Positions 22,201 through 30,416 of a stretch of DNA of 64,000 nucleotides are shown piece after piece. Below the pieces are notes generated by a model. It saw only the letters and a program-made list of their open reading frames with translations. It searched no databases and was not told the origin of the DNA. Position 1 is the first letter of the stretch, and each line of letters starts with the position of its first letter. The translations under genes were made by a program, and so were the position numbers. The stretch lies in assembly GCA_015501595.1 (NCBI GenBank), contig JADNRX010000184.1:42805-106804 (forward strand), given 5' to 3'. This DNA is from Hymenopellis radicata (taxonomy: Eukaryota > Basidiomycota > Agaricomycetes > Agaricales > Physalacriaceae).

Positions 22201-24414
22201 CAGACGACGGGCAGCATACCATTAGAATATGGAGACGTCGACAAGGACATTGACGTCAAGAGTGTGTGCGTCCGGCGACCGACTTTGCCTCGTCGCCCGT
22301 GATCACGGAGACCGACTTTGCGTCGTCTCCCTCTCTCCTTCTTACCTCGACTAGATATGGGAACGGATCGTTTGCGGGCTTGAAGAGCCCCGGCGGCCCC
22401 GCTGGACGCGTAAGCCCTCCAACGAGGCTGCAGATCAACCAGACGGTAACAAAGACGAGGTCTCGACGGTACTCGAGACGATTCGGCATGGAAAGTCGTG
22501 AATTTTGCGCAGAGCGAGTTGCTACTCGCTCTGGGCTCGCAGGTGCGTTGACCATTATCTAGTTGTCGGCCTACTAACCCAACATTATTCTCTGAATGCT
22601 CAGCTTCACGAATACGCGTAAGATCGTTATGCTTGCTGATGCGTGTCAATAGTTGACGAACTTTGCGATTATGAGCAAAAGTATGCACCTGACGAAGAAC
22701 ATAAGGAAATGAGCCCGAACGCTCGCGTGTGGAAGGTATACCTAGACGAGTGTCGCAAGTTCGATACTCGCAGGTTCGAGGAATGGCGCGATGGACTTGA
22801 CGTCTTCGTCGTTTTTGTGAGTTTTCGTGGCGTTCACAGCAATCGCCAATCTAATCAGTCGCACAGTCTGGCCTATTTTCATCGTCGTCGCAATCTTTTG
22901 CTCGCAGGCCTTCCAGAGACTTCGTCCTGACCACCATTCGATGACCTCAGCATTGCTCGCTGAGATGGTGGAAATTGAGCGCGCGATTGCCGATGGCACG
23001 CCCGTTGAAGAAATCGCCCACACCATCACCGACTTCACACCAAAGACGTCTGATCTTTGGGTTAACGGCTTATGCTTCAGCAGTCAGGCAGCATTTCCAC
23101 AACTCGCAGAGGACGGCGGCGACGATTCGGGGTAGCGTATGCCCTCCAACGAGGCTACACCTCTCGCTTTGCCTTCCTCTTAAACCGTTGCTATGACCAC
23201 ACTGCCGTCGCATGAATGCGCCGGATTAGGAGGAGCGTTCTTGGGACATCCAATATTGCAGGCCGTCCATAATATTTCATCGAGGATTGCAGCACTTCGG
23301 AGCAGCGTAAGCCCTCCAACGAGGCTTCACGTTTCCTGGGCACATATCGCCCTCGCTACCCAACGGCGACAATTTGCTTAGGGCGAGACGGCGTCGCGGA
23401 CTAACCTCCGAGGTGTGTACATCACTCCGTTGCGACCGATAATGATGCTGACCAGGCTTAGGATATGACGACCGCTGGGCATAGCGACGCCAGGGCGACT
23501 GTGAAACAATGAGCAGGGGCCCACGACGAAGACATGACGCCTCACCTGCGACCTTTGCCTATCTGATAGGCTTTATCACCGCGATATCGTCTCTCCCGCT
23601 ACCGCGACAAGCGACTCGCGCCCTGCGATGCAGATCTGAAGCCGGCTTTTTTCCTTACCACAATACCATTTTGGTCCTGTGGATTTCCGGGCATGAAGAG
23701 CACCGGTCGCGTGAGGCCCTTTATCAAGACCGCCGAATTACGAGCCGACGATGACGACCAACTCACCGGACAAGGATGTATCAAGGGCATACGAGAGAGG
23801 GTGATGCAGAAAGGAGGAAAATTTTGCAGAACGAGCGACTCATTCTGCACACACAGGTATATGTTGGATCTATTCCATCTGAAAAACTTTACTTACGAAG
23901 TCTGCTTGATAGACGGCGTGTCCGAGCTGCCCCGTTGGACGGACGAAAGACGGCCTGCTGAGCGCTGCACGCGGACCAAGGCCCATGCATTCAATGATTA
24001 TGCTCATCCGTAGTAGTTGTTGATAAATAAGAAATGCTCCCGAGAGGTTGCGGTGTTATATATTCAGAGGCAGGGATTAGGCATGGTTTCTGTTTTACAT
24101 GTATGATACCTTTGAATGTGAATTAAAGATTCATTCATTCAACCCGTAGGATACTTAAGTTGCTTTGAGTACATGACTGTGATACCCGTGGCCTTCGGGG
24201 CTCCCGAGTTATCTTGAGTTGAAACTGCAGATCCCTGCACCTTGAGTGAGTCTGAAGTTAGCTCAATGGCATCAGGATAACTCAAGCTTGTTATTGCTGC
24301 AGTCTTTGCTTTGAGGTAGCCCAAGCCGTCCCAGGTCACCTCAATGCCCTCTGGTTACTCACTGTGACGGTGATCAACTCAGGCAGCCTCTGGCTCACAG
24401 ACCGTTTCCTGATG
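19256..24414. mobile_element. CATCAGGAAACGG element, 5159 bp, inserted in KDZ copy A
   Basis: Left end CATCAGGAAACGGGTCACCA at 19256; the right end read inward from 24414 is CATCAGGAAACGGTCTGTGA. The first 13 bases are identical and similarity (AGCC, AGAGG, CTGAGT) continues to about 45 bp. Two-base duplications AT flank it (19254-19255 and 24415-24416). Subterminal zones 19320-19450 and 24140-24350 are rich in CTTGAG, CTCAAG and CTTAAG. No transposase or other recognisable gene lies inside. The interior holds 16-bp tandem repeats, GTAAGCCCTC words, and GTTCGG hairpins. I infer a non-autonomous element of the Plavaka type. Confidence 0.8.
19946..20112. repeat. 16-bp tandem repeat, about 10 copies
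   Basis: CAAGGTCGTCGTAGCA is repeated nearly perfectly head to tail inside the CATCAGGAAACGG element, with degenerate GGTCGTCnTAGC units on to about 20200. It creates long spurious open frames on the minus strand (DDLVLRRPC repeats). No coding function inferred. Confidence 0.9.
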
Positions 24415-26091
24415 ATACTTCTTCTTTGCCGATTTCTTGCGGAGCCGACTACGCATCCGAAAGTTGGCGTCCAAAGCCAGAAATAGCATAAACAGAAATC
24501 TAAGCCTCTGTGAGCACAATTATAAAGTTTGACAATACCTCTCACGAACCGTTCTTCGGGCGATGCGTTCTTCCAGTCCTCGGGTAAATTGACGCCTTCC
24601 CAAGGACACGCCCAGCATCTCACAGCCGTTGAACCCCACTTAGCCCCGCTAACCCCATCCGCTGTGTGGCCCATTCCCGATCGACGCAGGCGCTGCAAGT
24701 ATGACCATTGGCGTGTCATCAGCGCGAAGGACTTGTAGCGATCCGGAACCCATTCTGTTCCGTGAGGGTTCGACTTCCGTTCCAGGGCGGTGACGAAGTT
24801 CCGTACGTTCACATGGGAGATGACATTCAGCAGGCGGAAAAGCTTCAACACCTCCACCGTCGCGAAAGTCTGGGGCTGGATCGTAGTCGCCGGAAACCAA
24901 CCATCTCGTAAAGCCAGCTGCCAGGGACTAGCGGTGTCGGATACATCGCAGTTGCAGAAAGAGGCGCGTAGTCGATGAATCCCCGTCGTATGCATCACCG
25001 TGATCGACTTCGGTGGTCCTGGATAAGGACATAACCCGCCCTGGTGGCCGATGTGCACCGTCACTCCGAGGTCCGTCAAGGTCGTCCTCTCCCAGAAACC
25101 TTTCCGCGAAAACCTCTACTAGCTGTTAGATCCCAACCAAACTAAATGATTCGCAAACACATACCTTTACGACGTGCAGAGGCGTACGAGCGTGCCGCAA
25201 GAGACAGCAAGCAACACACTCCGAAAAATCACCACACGTCTCGCAACGGATCAAAGCGTCTACCGTAGCCGACGTAGAATCCTGTAGTTCTGGTGGCCAT
25301 GTTGTCTGAAGAGCTACGCGGCAAGACGCGCAGGCGGCTAATTGTCCAACGGCCTCTCGCCGCACAGTCTCCTGCAGGAACTGGTCTCGCAACGGCAACC
25401 AGTTCGCCATAGGATCGTCCTGTTCATTCGAATTCACTTCACAGAACCAAAACGATCTGTTTGGTCACTCACTGAAGACGTGTATCGCTTCTTGGGTGCG
25501 GCCGTGGAAGGCGTGTCATCTACATCCTCGCCATCCACATCCTCTCCATCGGAATCCAAGGCTGTAGCTGGGGAACGGTCCTCTACGAAGTCCTCCCAGT
25601 CCGGGTCGTCGTGATCAGGCGCTCCCTCCCAGGTGTGGTTATCCCCCGACAACGACTGCCAATCATCGTCGTCACCCGAAACACGCCGCTCCGCCACGAA
25701 TCCACGAGGTACAGTACTGGCCTCGACGCGTGTCCTTTTTCCTGAGCCTGTCGAGGTAAAGGTGTAAATCCGGTCCAATTCCTGACCTGGGAGAGCCGGT
25801 GTGTACGACAAGGGCTCGTCGTCGAACTGCTCGAAGTCCTCTGCATGACGCGCCCCGCGACGCCTGTTTGGTATTACCGACACGGTTGCGGGCGCGTCGT
25901 CCATTTCTGCTGCCGGCTGCCGGCTGGGAAGTCCGATGAGAGGATGAGGCTTGATTGCTGCTCCCAGCGACGGCACTCGTCGCCTGCATCCCTGGGTTGG
26001 CGGCGGCAACACCAGCCTCGAAAAGGCGCAGTTGCTCGTGCTCATAAGCCATTAGGCGACGGTTCCGGTTCGTCTTGATGGGCATGGTCAA
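24415..26091 (-). pseudogene. KDZ transposase copy A, N-terminal part with CxC2 cluster
   Basis: Starts MPIKTNRNRRLMAYEHEQLR. A 7-bp tandem duplication (TGCCGGC twice, 25911-25924 on the plus strand) shifts frame after TSQPA; with one copy the frame runs on to EMDDAPATVSVIPNRRR. The CxC2 cysteine cluster follows: LAACASCRVALQ, IRCETCGDFSECVACC, LLRHARTPLH. After an intron (donor GTATGT at 25166) come LGVTVHIGHQGGLCPYPGP, TTGIHRLRASFCNCD, WFPATTIQPQTFATVEVLKL, and after another intron LFLALDANFRMRSR up to KKKY at the insertion point. CxC2 clusters occur at the N-terminus of agaricomycete KDZ transposases. The 7-bp duplication is the only lesion I see apart from the two insertions. Confidence 0.85.
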
Positions 26092-26196
26092 CGTTGATCA
26101 TCAGTCAGGTGGTCATCAGTCATCCTATTCGCGTCATCACGCGCCTCTGCCAAATTTCAAAGTTACCATTCACACTCTCCTACCCAACTTCAACTC

Positions 26197-27547
26197 ATGT
26201 CTAACCCTGCTCTTCCCGAGATCACGCTCACCGTCGAGCAGCTCACAGCCATCCAATTCATCTCCCCGTACTGGGATGCGGCCCAAACGAACGGCTACCT
26301 CGCCATTTTTCAACAAATCGTCTTCAGCAACTGGTTTCAACAGAACAACGTGACGAACGTCCAGGAGCAAAACCGCTGGAAAGCGGTACGATCGCTACAC
26401 GACCTGGGGCATTTGTACCTAACCCGATTTCTGTTTAGACCCTCATTCGTCGCTTCACTCAACACGACTGGGCTGGTTCTGCGTGTCAGACGATCCCCCC
26501 AGCTGCTCCGATTGCGGGTCAGCCCACTCAGTGGCCTGCTCACACTTCAGAGGCTGCGCGGTAAAGCATCTTCGTTCTTGGATCGTCAATCGACTAACGG
26601 ACTCCTGGTTATCTCAGGATCGTGTTTGGCCATGGACAGCCAGACTCCCAGTCTACTCAAGAACCGTCGTCGAGCTCCCCGGGTGATAGCGGACCTTCTG
26701 AACTGTACGTTTTCCCCACCCATTAGCATATCCATTCTGATAAGACTTTTCCCAGATAATTTTAAATACTGTATATTTGTGTATGTAGTCATCTCAAATA
26801 CAATTCACGTGTGCTTGTCCTTTTCTTTTGTGCCATCATGGTCTTCACTGGTGTGCTCGGCCCCTACGTCGAACACATCCCATGGACGAAAGCGTTGACA
26901 CATCGCGATGTAGAGATCCAGCATCAGGCGCAAGAAATGCGGCGCGTCCTCCTTGGGGAAAATAGTTATAACTACCCCGCCGTGACTCGTTGGTTCGCTT
27001 CTATACTCGTCATCCTTTCTTATGGGGTTGCTGAAGTCTCTTTAGGCGCGTCGAGACCATTGTTAGAAAGTGGAGACCTCTGCGATCCCTCTATCTTCTT
27101 GAGGACGGAGCTCCATACGAAGGTGACTTCCCATCGGACATTCGTGTTGTTCTCGCTGACCAGACTCAAGGCGATGAGACGGGCGGTCCACCCGCTTTCG
27201 CCCTGCTCGCACACGCGGACTTTCCGGATTCTCGTGTTCCATGCGACAATGTGTTCTTCCTCCACCGGGCCGTCTTGGAGTTCCTGTCCCGTCATGATTT
27301 CCATTATCTGCGACGCATGTTCTTCGAGATGAGCATTTTCACACATGAGGATCTTGTTACCATCGCCTTGGAAATGCGGTCGGAGAAATTTCGCCGCATG
27401 TTCACATGCGCTCTCTTGCTGGAGCTGGCGGACGATGAACGACTCAAATCCGCGTTCATGAGCTATGCGTCGCCGTTGCTGTTGCCTCCTGGCACTCTTA
27501 GCGAGATTCACAGGCGTCGCGCTTGCAATGGCATTGAGGAGGAGTAG
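26197..27547 (+). CDS. Agaricomycete protein of unknown function (FFLHRAVLEFL family)
   Basis: Starts 105 bp from and divergent to the KDZ gene. MSNPALPEITLTVEQLTAIQ leads exon 1 (to the GTACGA donor at 26386). Exon 2 reads TLIRRFTQHDWAGSACQTIP (acceptor TTTAG at 26440); exon 3 reads IVFGHGQPDSQSTQEPSSSS. A later exon gives VLGPYVEHIPWTKALTHRDV and EIQHQAQEMRR, then, after an intron ending CTTTAG near 27042, RVETIVRKWRPLRSLYLLED. The last exon ends GDETGGPPAFALLAHADF, CDNVFFLHRAVLEFLSRHD, FHYLRRMFFEM, NGIEEE. The C-terminal half resembles a recurrent uncharacterised agaricomycete family. The intron between 26710 and about 26835 was not resolved exactly. Confidence 0.55.
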
Positions 27548-27772
27548 GGTACTGGATCCATAGCCGTACATAGTTCCCTCTTTGGTCCAATGTGATCCCT
27601 GTGTGATCGCAACCTTGATTGCCAACCTTGATAAGAACACCTGATAACACTGATAACAATTTTCAAGATCAAATCAACCCTGCAAGTACCTTACGCTCTC
27701 TGACGCTCTCTTTATTCTTACACTTTCCTTTCATCCTTATTTCATCCCGTTCACAACCCTCACCGACACCAA

Positions 27773-28755
27773 TGGACCACGCCCGGAAACGTTTAGCTGT
27801 CTGGCGCTACTTCAGCCTTGGGCATGCACCGATCCAGCAGACGACGGTAAATTTCATTTTGCTGAATTACCAACGCTTTTGCCCTAGATCCAGACCTTCA
27901 ACTACTCCCTCAACGTTTACGCGCGGGCCGGATTCCTTTCCGAAAGGCGCTGACGATGGCAGTTCGTTGCGAGAACCCCACCTCGCCTAAGTGTGCCGTG
28001 TATCGCTTGGCGCAGCCGACATGACGACGTTCGCAGGTCCGCCACCGACTACAAGCCCAGACGACATGCCCAGCAGTACGAAACAGTGCCTCGTCTCGAT
28101 ATGCTGACTCCATTAACGCGTAGGTCGCTCGAGGAATATTTGCGAAGTCAGCGGCCCGTGTATACGTTCAGTGGACCGTTGCAGCGCGAGCCAGGTCAGT
28201 ACACCTCTTTCGGCGCAATCTGGCGGCTGATATCCGCGATTAGTGCACGCCATCACGCGCGATTACTCCAGCGATGAGGTCCCCGTGGAACTGCGTATAC
28301 GACAGCCTCTGCTCGGCGCCATCGCGCGACTAGAAGGCGATTGGCTTGTCCCAGCCTTGCAGGACAGCGGTATCATCAACGAGGAGGATATCAAGCTCAT
28401 ACGCAGCCACCTTCATCACGCAGGCTTTCGAAAACTCTTGCGGCGGGCGCTCGGTGTAAACAGCAAGGACACCAACTGGTACCGTATTCTGCAATTGTTC
28501 GGCTGGCCAGAAGCGGCTCCTCCAGAAGGTTGATCTCATTTTGCTGTATGTTCACCGGTCATTCATGTCGGCTTAGAATGGCAGACCTCCCACCCCATCC
28601 GCGACCGCATGGAAAATCTCATGGAAAAACATCCTTCGGTTCGGAAAGTCTTTGAAAGTTTTGCACGATTCGACGCGGTACGCTCTGAGGCACTCTCGGC
28701 TTCGTACTCGGATCTAATGTGTGCCCTTCTCTCGACAGCGATGATGGACACCTAG
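27773..28755 (+). pseudogene. Small agaricomycete gene of unknown function, probably degraded
   Basis: Exon 1 MDHARKRLAVWRYFSLGHAP (intron GTAAAT to CCCTAG, about 27847-27889) continues IQTFNYSLNVYARAGFLSER before a TGA. MAVRCENPTSPKCAVYRLAQ occurs just after it in a shifted frame. LTRRSLEEYLRSQRPVYTF follows, then a coherent segment IRQPLLGAIARLEGDWLVPA with LRRALGVNSKDTNWYRILQL and, after an intron near 28530-28576, WQTSHPIRDRMENLMEKHPS ending at MMDT. The last two exons look coding; the middle is broken or has unusual splicing. No known domain. Confidence 0.45.
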
Positions 28756-28852
28756 ATTTATATTTTTACATGTGGCAGTACATCCTCTTTTTTTTATGAC
28801 AAGTTGCTTTAAGAAAAACATCGATGTGGAGCCAAAAGTTAGCATGCTTGTC

Positions 28853-28931
28853 GGCCTCAATGGTACAGTGGTGATGTTGTCTGTCCTGCTTATGTGTCAT
28901 CAAAAGGCGGGTTCGTACCCCGCTGGGGTCA
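28853..28931 (+). tRNA. tRNA-like sequence, probably a pseudo-tRNA or SINE head
   Basis: A 7-bp acceptor stem can form (GGCCTCA with TGGGGTC, two G-T pairs). A box A-like TGGTACAGTGG and a full T arm (GCGGG, loop TTCGTAC, CCCGC) fit tRNA, and a T-run follows at about 28951. The D and anticodon arms do not fold convincingly and the length of 79 is a few bases long, so I cannot name an anticodon. It may be a decayed tRNA, an intron-bearing one, or a tRNA-derived retroposon. Confidence 0.3.
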
Positions 28932-29049
28932 TCTGTCGAGTCAAACTGTAACTTTTTGTACTTGCTCTTCGTTCTCTTTTTCTCTTAGCACTGCTTACGG
29001 TGTCGGACGTCCTTAAACTTTTGGCAGTGTCGAGCCCTGGCTTCACAGA

Positions 29050-29190
29050 ACTGACAACTGGTTGAGCCAACGCAGCTTGGGACTGGTTACAGTCGGTTTC
29101 AGTCGGGTTAACTTTTAGGTCGGGTAATAGTCCGTTACAGTCAGGTTAAGGTCAGGTTACCGTCAGGTAAATGTCAGTAAAAGTCGTGTT
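29050..29190. repeat. Array of short GTCAGGTTA-like words
   Basis: About eight degenerate 11-14 bp units (GTTACAGTCGG, CAGTCGGGTTAA, GTCGGGTAATAG, CAGTCAGGTTAAGG, GTCAGGTTACC, GTCAGGTAAATG) in one orientation. Arrays like this are common near transposon ends. No element boundary was found. Confidence 0.6.
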
Positions 29191-29302
29191 AAAGTGATAC
29201 CATTTGTAGCTGAAAGGGTGATACCACATACGGTTATTGGCAGCGATCGATCTTCTTTCCATACCCTCACGTCAGTTCGTACGCACTGCGTCTTCTTCAT
29301 CC

Positions 29303-30026
29303 ATGGCGCGTCCCCGCCTGCACCACACACCGGAGGAAAAGGTTGCGGCGGCAGCTGCCAAACGTCGACGCTACGAGACCAAGTACGTGAACCCTCATTT
29401 TATCTCTCTCGTTTAACTTAACTGGCGTCAAGCCATAAAGCAGCAATCTCGGCTAGGAGGAAGGATAGCTATGCCGCCCGAAAGGCTCGCCAGTTGGTAC
29501 AAGAGCTCGAGCAGGTCGACGAGGTGACGGCGTCTCTCCGCATTGTCGAGTGAGTCTTCCATTCGAGCAGCCATATTTACATCAGTGCCTCATATTAATC
29601 TGGATGCTAATTGGGGACTTCCTTAGGGAACAGGATAATCTCAAAGACATTATCGCCACGCAAAATGCGAAGCTGTGGAACCTCACCGAGGGTAGCGATC
29701 GTGACTACGCGTTCAAATGCGCCGTACGGACACGCGCCGCCGATGATGGACAGAAGTACATTGAACGGATTATCGCTAAAGTCAAGGACGTCCGGCGTCC
29801 CCTCTGGGCCGCGTGCCGTGGGCTGAAGACACTCAAGCTGACGGAAGGCGATTCTTGGAAGTTTGCCCATACTATTCATCGCCGTTTCAATGTTCTTCTT
29901 GAATATCTGGAGGATATTAGGAAACACGACAAGGCTGGGAGTCTTAGTGATTGCATCGACGACTTGGAATTGGCTTGCACACAAGGGTTTGATTTGGAGG
30001 GTATATTGGATGACGAGGATACCTAG
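29303..30026 (+). CDS. Small basic/helical agaricomycete protein, 198 aa
   Basis: Exons 29303-29382, 29433-29549 and 29627-30026 total 597 nt, open throughout. MARPRLHHTPEEKVAAAAAK, RRRYETN, HKAAISARRKDSYAARKARQ is a lysine- and arginine-rich N-terminus of a type widespread in agaricomycetes (PRxxxTPEEKxAAxRxKxxRxY). It recalls the basic region of DNA-binding proteins but has no leucine zipper I can verify. The C-terminal half is helical (WAACRGLKTLKLTEGDSWKF, AHTIHRRFNVLLEYLEDIRK). The function is unknown. The first intron uses a CAAG acceptor. Confidence 0.65.
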
Positions 30027-30311
30027 TCGGAAAAGTAGATCGTTCCTTTTGGTCGTGCCGATGTGTCGGTTTTTTTTGGAAATCTAACTTGCCCCATGAA
30101 GCTTGATCTGGCCGAACCTCAAAAAGAATGGTGCTGAGTCAGATTGCCAACCTTTCCAACGCGAGAATGCCCCTACAGAGTGAAATCCACGGTGAATTGA
30201 TAGAGCGCTATTGGGCGAGCATGGCCAATGCCAATATTCCGTGTACGTCCTCCACATTTCCTCAGAGATCCCGGACATTGACCATCTCGATAGACACCAC
30301 TGGGATGAGAC
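30027..30311. other. Spacer before KDZ copy B
   Basis: Contains a plus-strand open stretch (SQIANLSNARMPLQSEIHGE then LIERYWASMANANIP) that looks coding but could not be tied to a gene or to the KDZ copy A sequence. Possibly a remnant of another element. Confidence 0.35.
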
Positions 30312-30416
30312 ATTCAGAGCCGCCGGATTCTCCGTCGGCTTCGGTGAACGCATCCATACGTTGCGAGACGTGTGGTGACTTGTCGGATGTTGCTGGCTGT
30401 CTCTTGCGGCACGCTC
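30312..30416 (+). mobile_element. KDZ copy B, 5' piece of CxC2 exon
   Basis: Reads SIRCETCGDLSD, GCLLRHA, closely matching IRCETCGDFSECVACC and LLRHA of copy A at 25200-25270. It stops at GCGGCACGCTC (30416), where the 3633-bp CATCA-GAAA element begins. In copy A the next bases are GTACGCC, which resume here at 34052. So this piece and the one at 34050 were once joined. Confidence 0.85.

Larger units (their letters stand above)
15640..26091 (-). mobile_element. KDZ transposon with CxC2 cluster (copy A), split by two nested insertions
   Basis: One minus-strand transposase gene runs from an ATG at 26091 to a stop at 15640. It is interrupted at 24414/19256 by a 5159-bp CATCAGGAAACGG element and at 19088/17934 by a 1155-bp hAT-like element. 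Both insertion points show target duplications (AT, and ATCGCCGC). With the insertions set aside the reading frame continues across both points. KDZ (Kyakuja-Dileera-Zisupton) transposases are DDE enzymes expanded in agaricomycetes. Net coding plus intron length is about 4.1 kb, typical for the family. Terminal inverted repeats of the KDZ element itself were not recognised. Confidence 0.85.

Noticed and set aside
22643..23135. DUF6535-like reading in the 5159-bp element (YEQKYAPDEEHKEM, VWKVYLDECRKFD)
   Set aside because: The segment does resemble the start of a DUF6535 domain (cf. YEKRFPPDPIYEEV, VYRVYMEESAKYD) but is short and ends in unrelated repeats, so at most it is a captured fragment; not strong enough to annotate as a gene.
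26135..26150. CATCACGCG as another CATCA-GAAA terminus
   Set aside because: No GAAA follows and there is no matching inverted partner or CTTRAG zone.
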